Shown piece by piece: positions 8,520-17,855 of a stretch of 64,000 nucleotides of DNA (position 1 is its first letter; every line of letters begins with the position of its first letter). Below the pieces are notes generated by a model. It was not told the DNA's origin, made no database searches, and saw only the letters and a program-made list of their open reading frames with translations. The stretch is from Edaphobacter lichenicola (lineage in GTDB: Bacteria; Acidobacteriota; Terriglobia; Terriglobales; Acidobacteriaceae). A program made the translations under genes and the position numbers. The DNA is taken from NCBI RefSeq assembly GCF_025264645.1, contig NZ_CP073696.1, positions 3,968,001-4,032,000 of the forward strand, written 5' to 3'.

Positions 8520-10007
8520 CTACCTCGGAGACGCCTTCGTCCCCACCAACCGGCCATCCATATCCGCCAGCACATACGCCACAACCGCCAGCATCGCCGC
8601 ATTCTTCCGCAACTCCACCGGATCAACCTTGTCCAGCGTATCCGCCTCGGTATGGTGCCAGTCGAAGTAGTGCACAGCGTCCGTCCGCGGACTCAACGAC
8701 GGAACACCCTCATCCGTAATCGCCTCGATATCCGATCCACCCCCACCCGGCGACACCGTATCCGCTCCAATCGGCCCCAACAAAGACGCAATATCCTGCA
8801 ACACCTCGAACGACCGCCTCTCATCCGCCGAAAGTTTGTTCACATCGAACGCTGGAGCTCCAGGCATCATGAACGCAAAGCCGCCAAAACCCATACCAAG
8901 CGGCTTCTCCGCTCCTTCATCCATCTCAATCGCCGCCACTTGATCGCTGATCTTGTCGCCAACCAGCTTGCGATACGCTCTCCCGCCAGCTTCGCCATTC
9001 TCCTCATTCACCCAGAACACCAGCCGGATCGTGCGCTTCGGCTTCAGCCCCAGCTTATGGATCAACGTCACCGCCTGAAACGCCCCCATAATTCCCGCAC
9101 CATCATCCTGCGCTCCTTGCCCCACATCCCACGAGTCGATGTGCCCACCAATCGACACCACCTGCTCCGGATGTTCGCTCCCGACAATCTCGCCCATCAC
9201 ATTGCCAGCCCGCACATCGGCCTCCATATGAGCGTCCATCTGCAGATGCACCGTCACCGGCCCTTCCTTCGCCAACCGCTCGATCATCAGCGCATCCTCC
9301 ACCGAGATCGCAGCCGCCGGTATCTTCGTCACCTTCTCGTCGTAACGGAGCGCGCCCGTATGGGGCGTCTGCATCGCCAGCCCCGTCGCCGACCGCACTA
9401 ACACGCCAACAGCGCCCTTAGCCGCCGCCTTTGACGGACCGAGCGCCCGATACGCAACGTTCACTCCATAGCCGTGCCAGCCGGGATTGAATACCACGAT
9501 CTTTCCCTTCACCTGCTCCGGCGTCATCGCATCCAGCGCCGCGAAGCTCGGCACAAACACCACCCCCGCAGTAATCCCATCCTTCGGAGTCCCCACGCTC
9601 ATCCCCAGCCCCAACATATGCAGCGGCTTCGTTACCGGCCCCACAATCGCAGCCGACTCACTCCCCCTCACCCATCGCGGAACCATCACCGGTTGCACCG
9701 TCACATTCTGCAGCCCCGCCTTCCGCATCAACTCCGCGCCCCACTCCACTGCGGTATTCAACTGCGGAGTTCCACTCAATCGCTTGCCGATGTGGTCGCA
9801 CAGGTACGTCAACGCGACATAGCCATCGTCATCGGTCTCACTGGCCTTCAGAATCTTGTCCGCGTCGGCCTTGTACTTCGCCGCGAGCGGACCCGCAACA
9901 GCGGGCATCGACGGCAATGACGGCGCATCCGGAGAGTTAAACTGCGCAAAGCCAGGCAGAGCAGCAAACAGCGCAGCCCCCGTCAACACAGCGGCAAAAC
10001 GTCCCAT
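8520..10007 (-). CDS. Exported M28 family zinc metallopeptidase with PA-type insert
   Basis: About 495 residues. The ATG at 10007 is preceded by AAAGGAG at ideal spacing, although the frame stays open to 10124. A signal peptide ends near PGFAQ. The M28 domain shows the metal-binding pattern GGHIDSWD (His289), QDDGAG, EENGE, EMDEGAE and a late HYFDWHH. Residues about 140-270 look like a protease-associated (PA) domain insert (VKGKIVVFNPGW). Members remove N-terminal residues from peptides with two zinc ions. All expected metal motifs are present. A periplasmic or secreted aminopeptidase or carboxypeptidase is likely. Confidence 0.9.
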   Translation of the reverse strand: MGRFAAVLTGAALFAALPGFAQFNSPDAPSLPSMPAVAGPLAAKYKADADKILKASETDDDGYVALTYLCDHIGKRLSGTPQLNTAVEWGAELMRKAGLQNVTVQPVMVPRWVRGSESAAIVGPVTKPLHMLGLGMSVGTPKDGITAGVVFVPSFAALDAMTPEQVKGKIVVFNPGWHGYGVNVAYRALGPSKAAAKGAVGVLVRSATGLAMQTPHTGALRYDEKVTKIPAAAISVEDALMIERLAKEGPVTVHLQMDAHMEADVRAGNVMGEIVGSEHPEQVVSIGGHIDSWDVGQGAQDDGAGIMGAFQAVTLIHKLGLKPKRTIRLVFWVNEENGEAGGRAYRKLVGDKISDQVAAIEMDEGAEKPLGMGFGGFAFMMPGAPAFDVNKLSADERRSFEVLQDIASLLGPIGADTVSPGGGGSDIEAITDEGVPSLSPRTDAVHYFDWHHTEADTLDKVDPVELRKNAAMLAVVAYVLADMDGRLVGTKASPR

Positions 10008-10156
10008 GCAAATCTCCTTTTTCCTTTGACCATAGAGCGTCATCTCACCAAATACAAGAGCCAATCCAAATTGCAAGCTGCGGCAGAACTCACACGCACA
10101 CAAACCGTCATTCCCACTCACCAACCTTCTCGCGTAGCATCAAACTAACAAGCAAC

Positions 10157-11518
10157 ATGCCTCTATTCATGCCGACTCCCCGCCGACTCCTCTCCCTTTG
10201 CCTCGCCTGCGCCGCTGTCTTTCCTCCTTTCGCGCTCCCTCAAACCCTCGCCCGCCCCGGCTGGGTCGGCTCCGGAATCACCACCGACCTCTGGTGGAAG
10301 CACGCCGTCATCTATCAGGTAAATCCTGCGAACTTCAACCCTGACAACGGCAGCGGCATCCACGGCGTCACGCAGCGCCTCGACTACATCCACTCCCTCG
10401 GCACCGACGCGCTCCTCCTCACCACCATCCAGCCCGACCCGGCCCACGCCCAGACGATCGACCCCGCCCTAGGCACACTCGACGATCTCGATGACCTCAT
10501 CCGCGAGGCCAGCCGTCGTCACATCCGCGTCATTCTTGACCTCGATCCCGCTATCTCCTTTACCGACCTTCCCAACGTCGCACGCTTCTGGCTCAACCGC
10601 GGCATCGCTGGCTTCCACGTCAGTGGCACCGACGACAACGCGCACGCCCAGGCCTCCACACTTCGCAAAGCTACCGGCAGCTATCTCGGCCAGCGCATTG
10701 TCATCGCAGACGCCGACCCCACGCTTACACCCGATCTTCGCCAACGTACCTACAGACCACCCAATCCGCAGTTCCCGCAACTCGTCCTGGATACCCGTCC
10801 CGGCACCAGCACCACGCTCAACGCAACAATCATCCGCCCAGCCATCGAGACCCTGCAGGACATCTTGCAGGCCGGCCACAGCCTGCCTCTCCTCGCGACC
10901 GACGGCCCTACCTACAAACGCAGCATGAGCCGGTACGGCGACGGCCAACACGACCTTGCCATCGCCAAGCTCATCGCGACCCTCCTCTTCACCACCCGCG
11001 CCGAGTCCCTCCTCTTCTACGGTCAGGAGCTAGGCGTCCGCTCCCCTGCTGCACCTGACGCAGCAGCCCCACTGATCAACTGGGAAGAAGCTCCTTCGGA
11101 AAAAAAGGAAACGGATAAGTCAGCCGCACCACCCGAGACAACCACTCCGAACGCAGCACTGGAAGACGCCGACCCCAACTCCCTTCTCAACTGGTATCGC
11201 CAGCTCAGCTCCCTACATCATGGCAACGCCACGCTCAACTCCGGCTCACTGATCACCATCAACCGCGACGATCAAAACGTCCTGGTCATGGTCCGGAAGC
11301 CTCAAACGGTCACCGCCATCTCGCCCGTTCTCGTCATCCTCCTGAACCTCACCGCTCAACCGGTGCCACTCTCCCTCAAAGGTGACATCACACGCCTTCA
11401 TCTGCGTGGCAGCTTCCTCCGCACCGTCCTCCGCTCCGACGACAACATGGGCACCATGCATCTCGAATCCATGACGCTTCCCCCGTACACCGCCTACATC
11501 GGCGAATTGCACTATTAA
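10157..11518 (+). CDS. Exported GH13 (alpha-amylase-like) protein with degenerate active site
   Basis: About 453 residues with a signal peptide ending near PFALPQ. The scaffold is that of GH13 family barrels: WWKHAVIYQVNP, GVTQRLDYIHSLGTDALLL, GTLDDLDDLIREASRRHIRV, FWLNRGIAGFHV and SRYGDGQHDL with FYGQELG. The catalytic motifs are eroded. The usual N-H after DLVP reads DLDPAISF, the nucleophile position in GFRxDA reads GFHVSG, and the acid/base Glu region reads IVIADAD. Only one aspartate (LLATDG) may survive. It probably has no hydrolase activity and may bind glycans or be a decaying paralogue. The frame is intact, which argues for retained function. Confidence 0.8.
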   Translation: MPLFMPTPRRLLSLCLACAAVFPPFALPQTLARPGWVGSGITTDLWWKHAVIYQVNPANFNPDNGSGIHGVTQRLDYIHSLGTDALLLTTIQPDPAHAQTIDPALGTLDDLDDLIREASRRHIRVILDLDPAISFTDLPNVARFWLNRGIAGFHVSGTDDNAHAQASTLRKATGSYLGQRIVIADADPTLTPDLRQRTYRPPNPQFPQLVLDTRPGTSTTLNATIIRPAIETLQDILQAGHSLPLLATDGPTYKRSMSRYGDGQHDLAIAKLIATLLFTTRAESLLFYGQELGVRSPAAPDAAAPLINWEEAPSEKKETDKSAAPPETTTPNAALEDADPNSLLNWYRQLSSLHHGNATLNSGSLITINRDDQNVLVMVRKPQTVTAISPVLVILLNLTAQPVPLSLKGDITRLHLRGSFLRTVLRSDDNMGTMHLESMTLPPYTAYIGELHY

Positions 11519-11624
11519 AGCAATGCCGAAGGTGGTGTAGAGTCGCTTTCGCCTTTTTGCTTGTCATTCCAGAAGGTAATCTGCGTTTGCCGTCTCCACA
11601 TCATCAGGAAAATTGCCATAAGCC
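11519..11624 (+). repeat. 106-nt dispersed repeat starting directly after a stop codon (copy B)
   Basis: This is the counterpart of the repeat at 5846-5951: same length, and the same position immediately after a TAA. Conserved blocks include GGTGGTGTAG, TTGTCATTCC, AATCTGCGTTTGC and CATAAGCC. It lies in the 266-base gap before the DUF4239 gene. Confidence 0.75.
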
Positions 11625-11784
11625 GCACGCAACAATTCAGAACTGACTCATCGACGCGGACGCTCGACAACGTTGACAGCGCCGCGAACGCCTGACATTG
11701 ACTGAGCAACATCACCATGATTTAACTGAAGAAACTCGCCGAAAATTGTATAAGCTTGGAGATCGTCGAGGAACTTCACCGCCC

Positions 11785-12546
11785 ATGCTGACTCTCACTG
11801 AAAACATAGTCATTCTCATCGTCACCATGACTGGCTCGATGCTCTTTATGGTGCTGCTGGAGCGTATATGGCCACGCGAACAACGTCGCGCCCACAACGA
11901 TCTCATCGGCTGGCAGCTCAATATTCTCGGCACGACGTACGCGGTCATCCTCGGCTTCATGCTCTACACGGTATGGACCACCTTCGGCGAGGCGAACATC
12001 AACGTAGATCTCGAAGCCAACGCCCTCAGAAACGTCTACCGGCTCGCCGAAGGTCTACCCCCCCAGCAACGGGCACAACTCGAGACTCAATCGCGCGCAT
12101 ACGCCGACGCAGTCATCGATAAAGACTGGGAGGAGATGGCCCACGCTCAAATACCCGAGGAGAGCCACCGCATCAATCAAGCGATGTGGAAGACCTTGAT
12201 GTCCGCAAAGATAGAGACCCCCACCGAAGTAGTTGCTGAAGACCACGCCATCTCGGAGCTAAGCGCACTCACTGAACATCGCCGCACCCGCCTGCTCCAA
12301 AGCGCATACCACCTTCCCACAATCTTCTGGGCCGTGCTCATCGTCGGTGGATTTCTGACCATCGCCTCGGCCGCTCTATTTGGTTCGGCAAACCCTCTTC
12401 TTCATTCGCTCCAGGTCTTTTTCTTCACGCTGCTCATCACGCTGGTACTGCTCGCCATCGCAGACGTAAACCTTCCCTTCCGTGGTTGGGTTCACATCAA
12501 CAACTACGCCTTTCAGCGAGCACAGCAGAACATGAACGGTCAGTAG
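11785..12546 (+). CDS. DUF4239 (bestrophin-like) membrane protein
   Basis: About 253 residues from the ATG at 11785; a GAGG lies 14 bases upstream. An in-frame TTG at 11698 would add a hydrophilic 29-residue leader and has no ribosome site. Four hydrophobic segments are visible: near the N-terminus (IVILIVTMTGSMLFMVLL), then LNILGTTYAVILGFMLYTVW, and two near the C-terminus (FWAVLIVGGFLTIASAALF, LQVFFFTLLITLVLLAIADV). A charged helical domain sits between. The pattern fits DUF4239, a family related in topology to bestrophin-type channels. Its last seven bases overlap the stop of the convergent glycosyltransferase gene. Confidence 0.8.
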   Translation: MLTLTENIVILIVTMTGSMLFMVLLERIWPREQRRAHNDLIGWQLNILGTTYAVILGFMLYTVWTTFGEANINVDLEANALRNVYRLAEGLPPQQRAQLETQSRAYADAVIDKDWEEMAHAQIPEESHRINQAMWKTLMSAKIETPTEVVAEDHAISELSALTEHRRTRLLQSAYHLPTIFWAVLIVGGFLTIASAALFGSANPLLHSLQVFFFTLLITLVLLAIADVNLPFRGWVHINNYAFQRAQQNMNGQ

Positions 12547-13724
12547 CCGTCGTCCTCTCGCCGCAACGCCGTCTCATATCCTGTGTACACTCGGTCGAAC
12601 ACAGCATCCCAGCTACACTGCAGCGCATACTCTCGCGCCGACAGCCGCATCTGCTCCAGACGCGCTCGGTCTCCGATCAGCTTCGCGACCACCTCCGAGA
12701 AAAGATCATCTTTCGTTACAAATCCAGTCTCCTGATCACGCACAATAAACTTTGGGCCGCCATCGAGAGTTACCACCGCCGGCACACCACTCGCCAGCGC
12801 CTCTAAAACCACGTTCCCAAACGTGTCCGTGTGCGAGGGAAACACCAGAACATCCATGTTCGCGTAGGCCTCCGCCAGAGCCGCTCCACGCAACACCCCG
12901 GCAAACTCAGCCTTCGCAAGTTCTCCGCGCAGCGAAGCCTCTTCGCTCCCATGTCCAACAATCAGAAACCGCACATCGCGTACTCCCATTGCTGCAAGCT
13001 CCCGCTCCACCCTCGCCAGCAGCGCTACGTTCTTTTCAACGGAGAGCCGTCCCACATATCCCAGCACCACAGCTCTATCGCTCGCTTCGCGCGTTCGATG
13101 CGCCGGCGAAAACCACGCCGTATCGACGCCCCGCTGCATTAGGTAGCACGGCCTTCCCGTAGTCCGTTCCAGCATCTCGCAGAGTTCATCATTCGGCGCA
13201 AACAATACCTTTGCCAACTTATAAAACCGCGACGTAGCCCACAACGCTCCGCCCTCAACCCCGCGCTCGATCGTCGCGCCCGACTCCTCCGAAAACCGTC
13301 CAGTCAACCACCCGATCCTCCTCGCAGCATACTCATGCACATTCGTGTGCCACGACGCCGCCAACGGAATCCCCATCTCCCACGCAAAGTACGCGCCGAA
13401 GATCCCCAGCTCACTCGGCCCCGTAATATGAATTACATCTGGCTGAAACCGCTCCAACTCCCGCCGTATCGCGCCGCCATGCCGCCAGAACAGCGTGTCG
13501 AACTCCAGGTCCTTCTCCATCCGCACAGATCCCCGGCTACGCTCCAACTCCAGCGTCCGCAACTCCCCAGTCTGTTCGAACGATATCTCACGCGTACCTG
13601 CCCGCACACACAGAAAAGGCAGCCCATGCCGCTGCGCATACGCCACAAAGTTGCGACTGGTATGCGCTACTCCATTGACCTCATGAAAGGAGTCCGGAAG
13701 ATAGGCAACACGCGGTGCACGCAT
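12540..13724 (-). CDS. GT4 family glycosyltransferase
   Basis: About 394 residues. GT-B fold: an N-terminal domain with YLPDSFHEVNGVAHTSRNF and DVIHITGPSELGIFG, and a C-terminal nucleotide-sugar domain with VLGYVGRLSVEKN and PSHTDTFGNVVLEALASG, the E-x7-E type motif of GT4 retaining enzymes. It resembles bacterial alpha-mannosyltransferases that use GDP-mannose on a lipid acceptor, but donor and acceptor are inferred. It lies 77 bases downstream of a PHP-type gene on the same strand, probably in one operon. Confidence 0.87.
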   Translation of the reverse strand: MRAPRVAYLPDSFHEVNGVAHTSRNFVAYAQRHGLPFLCVRAGTREISFEQTGELRTLELERSRGSVRMEKDLEFDTLFWRHGGAIRRELERFQPDVIHITGPSELGIFGAYFAWEMGIPLAASWHTNVHEYAARRIGWLTGRFSEESGATIERGVEGGALWATSRFYKLAKVLFAPNDELCEMLERTTGRPCYLMQRGVDTAWFSPAHRTREASDRAVVLGYVGRLSVEKNVALLARVERELAAMGVRDVRFLIVGHGSEEASLRGELAKAEFAGVLRGAALAEAYANMDVLVFPSHTDTFGNVVLEALASGVPAVVTLDGGPKFIVRDQETGFVTKDDLFSEVVAKLIGDRARLEQMRLSAREYALQCSWDAVFDRVYTGYETALRREDDGY

Positions 13725-13801
13725 CGCTCTAGACTACCCCGCATCATTGCCGATTCGCACGACAATCTCCCGAAGTCGCGCCTCGAGCCTCACTTCGTCA
13801 T

Positions 13802-14980
13802 TCAGATCGAAGCGTCCATCTTCGCCAGCGTAGCCCGCATCTCGCCGCTGTCATTCCACGCCATCCGCAGCCCACCCGACACCGGCGCCGCACCCATCAT
13901 CCGTACCATCAGCAGCACCGCCCGAAAGTACGCCGGAGCATGACCGTTCGTCCACAGCCGCGTCATCGGCTGGATCACCCCATCGGCGTCTGGATGATAG
14001 ACCCGCTCATCCCACCTCCGCGAACCCTCCGGAAACTCCGGGTAGTTCCGAATCGCATCCAGTGTCGACTGCAGAATCCTGTGCTTCCACGGCTCAGCGT
14101 ACTGCGGCATGAACAGCACATGACTCTCGCGCTCACGTCGCACCTCGTGCACAAACTCATTGAAGCTCGTCGCCCGCGTCAGATTCACATTTGCATTCGG
14201 CTCCACGCCATGCCGGTCACCGCCGCTGATCACCAACTGGTTCCACTTCCCAGCCAGCGTCGACGTCTCGCGATTCTCCTTCCAGTCGCGCAGCCCATTC
14301 AGCTCCAGCGCATGAACATACTGACCATTCACCGCGAGAAACTCATTCACCAGAACCTCGTGCTTCTCCTTACCCACCCGATACAGATCCCAAAGCGGAT
14401 GGTTGAACACGATCAGCACTCCCGAAATCTCATCCAGCTCAGCCAGCATCTCCGTCAACAGCTTGGGAGGACGCATCATCACCGGCATCGCTGTAAACTC
14501 CGCCATCCGTTCCATCCACGCCGCGCCCGTCGCGCTCGGCAGATTATGAATCCCCAGATGAAACGCAGTCGCGCCAAAAGGCACCGTCCACTCAACCGAC
14601 ACAGGAATATGCCGCGACGACGGCACCGAGCGCAACAGCATCGGCGCCTGGATATCATCATGATCGGTAATCGAGACCAGGCCCTGGATCTGCAGCTTGT
14701 CTTCGATCTGTCTCCGCTCCAGATCGAACGCCAGACTAGGCGTCAGCGGCGGCGTCCAGTAAGCCTTCGCATAGTTGGCATCGATACCAGTCAGCCTTTT
14801 ACTACGGCGCTCTCCCCACTGAATAATCGGCTGCAGAAAGCTCCAGTCCTTCGATAGCTCCGAGATGAAATCCAGCGTCTCTTTCGACTGATTCGTATGG
14901 CTATGCAGCGACACGCCCGTCACGAAGCCCTTCGCCGCCTCCGGTTCGCGCCACAGATACGAGATGCTCGACTGGCTCAT
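13802..14980 (-). CDS. PHP-type metal-dependent hydrolase-like protein
   Basis: About 392 residues; the ATG is preceded by a G-rich GGGGGTAG. Motifs typical of the PHP (polymerase and histidinol phosphatase) fold are visible in order: SLHSHTNQS, SITDHDD, FNHPLWD and SGGDRHG. These supply the His and Asp ligands for a metal cluster used in phosphoester hydrolysis. There is no signal peptide, so it is cytoplasmic. Directly upstream of a GT4 gene, it could process a phosphorylated sugar or lipid intermediate, but the substrate is unknown. Confidence 0.75.
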   Translation of the reverse strand: MSQSSISYLWREPEAAKGFVTGVSLHSHTNQSKETLDFISELSKDWSFLQPIIQWGERRSKRLTGIDANYAKAYWTPPLTPSLAFDLERRQIEDKLQIQGLVSITDHDDIQAPMLLRSVPSSRHIPVSVEWTVPFGATAFHLGIHNLPSATGAAWMERMAEFTAMPVMMRPPKLLTEMLAELDEISGVLIVFNHPLWDLYRVGKEKHEVLVNEFLAVNGQYVHALELNGLRDWKENRETSTLAGKWNQLVISGGDRHGVEPNANVNLTRATSFNEFVHEVRRERESHVLFMPQYAEPWKHRILQSTLDAIRNYPEFPEGSRRWDERVYHPDADGVIQPMTRLWTNGHAPAYFRAVLLMVRMMGAAPVSGGLRMAWNDSGEMRATLAKMDASI

Positions 14981-15157
14981 CGGCTACCCCCAGGTTTTCA
15001 GGCTGCTTACGAGTGCAGTATGGAGTCGCTATGTGACGAGGGGATGACTGCATCAACAATGGAGCTTCAAAATCCCTAAGCTACGTGCCTTCAATGGTTC
15101 CCCAAAGGTTGGGGTATCAAAAAACTCTTGCAGATTCGAGCCGGCTTCCATCTTTCG

Positions 15158-15820
15158 TCAAATCGCATCGAGATATCCCAGTGGCCGCAAATCTTTACTC
15201 TTCCAGAAATACGTCAGAATGATCACGCTCGCCACCGCCGCATACGCGCACCACAGCGAAGTGAACGCATACCGTTTTACCGCCATCACCACGAGCAAAA
15301 TCGTGATGTTGGCCACGCCGAAGATCACCATATCCTTCACCTTCGAGAACAACAGCGATCCGCACGTCGCGATCACATAGAACACCGCAACTGTCGTGAA
15401 GTTCGTCGCAGGGTTCATGTACACAATGCTGTTGCCACGTACGTAGATCTGCGTCGGATACGCTGCCAGAGCCCAAAGCATATAAAGCGTCGTCAGCGCT
15501 CCCACCACCAGAAACGGCAGCATCCGTCGCCGGCTCTTCACATCCGCTTCAAAAAGCAACACGCTCAGCGGCATAAGAAACGGCAGCAAACCCTGCGCAT
15601 ACAACATAAACGCCGCGCCCATATTATGCGTGACTGCAGGCGACAACACCCCATCCAGCCCCAGCCACACAAACCCCTCGATAAATTGGTGAACCGCAAA
15701 CAGCGTCGGAAGCGACGCAAACAACAGCTCTCTCCGATGTTTTACCTTCGTAAAGGTGAGCACACCGATCGTCCCAAGCACACCGCTGCCAACAAAGTTT
15801 GCTGCCGCCGAAAAACACAC
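15158..15820 (-). CDS. DUF6629-like seven-helix membrane protein
   Basis: About 220 residues from a GTG at 15820, which has a strong GGAGGG nine bases upstream and gives the family-like opening (V/M)CFSAAANFVGSG. The longer open frame to 15922 lacks these features. About seven hydrophobic segments are visible (for example VLGTIGVLTFTKV, LLFASLPTLFAVHQFIEGFV, FMLYAQGLLPFLMPLSVLLF, MLPFLVVGALTTLYMLWAL). A His-Gln-x-x-Glu (HQFIEG) motif lies in the second helix. This matches a conserved family of unknown function. Confidence 0.78.
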   Translation of the reverse strand: MCFSAAANFVGSGVLGTIGVLTFTKVKHRRELLFASLPTLFAVHQFIEGFVWLGLDGVLSPAVTHNMGAAFMLYAQGLLPFLMPLSVLLFEADVKSRRRMLPFLVVGALTTLYMLWALAAYPTQIYVRGNSIVYMNPATNFTTVAVFYVIATCGSLLFSKVKDMVIFGVANITILLVVMAVKRYAFTSLWCAYAAVASVIILTYFWKSKDLRPLGYLDAI

Positions 15821-15918
15821 GTCGTTCCGCCCTCCGATGACCTCATCATAGGTCACTCGAAACGAAAACTCATTTATTTTGAGAACAGTGACACGCTGAA
15901 AGCGCCCGGAACTGCGAA

Positions 15919-16293
15919 TCAACTTTCAGTCGACGAACCAACGAATGCAATCAACGTCCCCACAAACACACCGGCGAAGTCGATCAACACATCCCTCCAC
16001 TCCAGCCCTGCCTTATAAGCGAGATGCTCGGCAAGTTCGACTCCAAAACCAAACAGCGCCACGCCGAAAAACAGGAAGATCCGTGCTCGAACCGATCGCG
16101 TGGTTCTTCCCGCGGCATAAGCAAGAAATCCGAAGATCACAACGTGCCCCAGCGAATGAAACCTGCCCTTGGTATGAAGAGCAGTCTTACCCCCGTTGGG
16201 CAGCAGGGAAAGCACAACGATCGCCGGAAAGGCGAAGCACGCGAGCGCAATGAAAAAACTTCGTTCTTTATTGGAGTTGCGAATCGAGATCAA
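15919..16293 (-). CDS. VanZ-like small membrane protein
   Basis: About 124 residues. Four hydrophobic segments and the pattern HSLGHVVIFGFLAYAAG, then FGFGVELAEHL and WRDVLIDFAGVFVGTL fit the VanZ-like family, in which a conserved His pair and a Glu lie in membrane helices. The likely start is TTG at 16293, as there is no internal ATG before the first helix; the ribosome site is weak, so the exact start is uncertain. It lies 47 bases after the LOG gene and 98 bases before the DUF6629 gene on the same strand. Confidence 0.78.
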   Translation of the reverse strand: MISIRNSNKERSFFIALACFAFPAIVVLSLLPNGGKTALHTKGRFHSLGHVVIFGFLAYAAGRTTRSVRARIFLFFGVALFGFGVELAEHLAYKAGLEWRDVLIDFAGVFVGTLIAFVGSSTES

Positions 16294-16340
16294 TCGTCTT
16301 CGAAGAGCCTCACCGAGATCCTAACGTATCCGTTACAAAC

Positions 16341-17330
16341 CTAACGCGTCTTCGCGATATCCGGCCCCATCATCTCCTGCGCATTTGGCGCCGGATGATC
16401 CGGAATCTCCTCTTTTTCCAGTCGCGCCTGTTCGCGCTCAAAGTCCGACTCCAGATGATTCTCCGTCAACCCGGCCTTGAGCAGCGCAAAAGCCTCCTCC
16501 GGCGTATCCGCAAACTGAAACAGCTCCAGATCTGCCGTCGCGATCGCGCCCTTCTCAGCCAGCAACTCGAGATTGATCACATTCTTCCAGTAAGCCGACC
16601 CATAGATCACTATCGTGATCTTCTTCGCCAGCTTCTTCGTCTGCGCCAGCGTCAGCAGCTCGAACATCTCATCCAGCGTGCCAAACCCACCCGGAAACAC
16701 CACCAGCGCCTTCGCCAGGTAAGCAAACCAGTACTTCCGCATGAAGAAGTAATGAAAGTCGAAACTCAACGCCGGCGTAATGTAGGGATTCGGATGCTGC
16801 TCAAACGGCAGCCTGATGTTCAACCCGATCGACTTCGCCCCCGCCTCATACGCCCCACGATTGGCCGCCTCCATGATTCCCGGCCCGCCGCCCGAGGTCA
16901 CCACAAACCGATGCCGCCGGCCCGGCAGAGTCTTCGACCAAGACGCCACCATTCCTGCCAGCTTCCGCGCATCCTCGTAGTAGTGCGCCATCTCCACTGC
17001 CGCCTCAGCCAGCCGCAGCTTCAGTCCACTCGCCTCACCGCTCTCAATCTCCTTAGGCGTCGCTGGCTGCTCATGCTCCGGAGCCGGCTGAGCCGAGCCC
17101 GTATTCGCCAGCAGCTCCAACTCGGAACTCGCCACATCGAGCGCACGAAACCGTGCCGACCCGAAGAACACCACCGTGTCCTGAATCCGCTCCCGCCGAA
17201 ATCGCGCCATCGGCTCCTGATACTCCGATAGAATCCGCAGCATCCGCCCATCCGGCGAATTCAAAAAATCCCCATTCTCATACGCGAGCGGAGCCTGCTC
17301 CATCTCGTCCGGCAATTTTGGCGTCGTCAT
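16341..17330 (-). CDS. LOG family protein (TIGR00730-type Rossmann fold)
   Basis: About 329 residues. The Rossmann-fold signature is clear: VVFFGSAR near residue 55, TSGGGPGIMEAANRGA at 145-160 and FPGGFGTLDEMFE at 212-224. The last is the PGGxGTxxE motif of LONELY GUY proteins, which cleave nucleotide 5'-monophosphates at the N-glycosidic bond. Residues 71-105 form a Pro/Glu-rich insertion. The long form with N- and C-terminal extensions is common in bacteria; whether it makes cytokinin or does nucleotide housekeeping cannot be said. Confidence 0.88.
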   Translation of the reverse strand: MTTPKLPDEMEQAPLAYENGDFLNSPDGRMLRILSEYQEPMARFRRERIQDTVVFFGSARFRALDVASSELELLANTGSAQPAPEHEQPATPKEIESGEASGLKLRLAEAAVEMAHYYEDARKLAGMVASWSKTLPGRRHRFVVTSGGGPGIMEAANRGAYEAGAKSIGLNIRLPFEQHPNPYITPALSFDFHYFFMRKYWFAYLAKALVVFPGGFGTLDEMFELLTLAQTKKLAKKITIVIYGSAYWKNVINLELLAEKGAIATADLELFQFADTPEEAFALLKAGLTENHLESDFEREQARLEKEEIPDHPAPNAQEMMGPDIAKTR

Positions 17331-17364
17331 CTCTTCATCCAGTCGGTGGAACTCCCGTACTCAA

Positions 17365-17700
17365 TCATCCCCTGTAGTCGCGGTAGTGCACCGCCTCGGA
17401 GATCCCGATCCAGATATCCAGCAGCCCCAGCCCCGATATCATCCCCCGCACCGCGCCATTATGCAGCACCGTCGACAACCATGGCCTCGCCAGAATAAAC
17501 GCATTCCGGTCCCAGATCCGCGCCCACCACGGCAGCACCATCACCAGCACACCCAGATAGACACAGAACAACACCAGCACAAACAGTGACAGCCGCTGCA
17601 GCCACACTGGAGCTGTCCTCTTGGCGGGTCCGTTCTCGTCTACCGGCCGAGGTTCCACCGTCGGTTCAGTGGGTTGAAAAAGTTGTGGCTGTCCGGACAT
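17365..17700 (-). CDS. Small two-helix membrane protein, unknown function
   Basis: About 111 residues from the ATG at 17700 (GGAG four bases upstream). A Pro/Glu-rich N-terminus is followed by LSLFVLVLFCVYLGVLVMVL and a second amphipathic or membrane segment (GMISGLGLLDIWIGISEAV). The product ends EAVHYRDYRG. It is 34 bases upstream of the LOG gene and probably co-transcribed with it. I recognise no domain. Confidence 0.7.
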   Translation of the reverse strand: MSGQPQLFQPTEPTVEPRPVDENGPAKRTAPVWLQRLSLFVLVLFCVYLGVLVMVLPWWARIWDRNAFILARPWLSTVLHNGAVRGMISGLGLLDIWIGISEAVHYRDYRG

Positions 17701-17855
17701 CAAACTCCAGGTAAACCTTCCTGCTTCCAAAAACTTCCCGGCAGACACCCGGGCATTTAATCCTCAAGTCTGACACTAGCAGAGCGCCCCGTCCTTGTCT
17801 CCAGCAACCCCCTCACACCGAAGCACCACCTGAAGCTCCCCCTCACGCACTCCAT

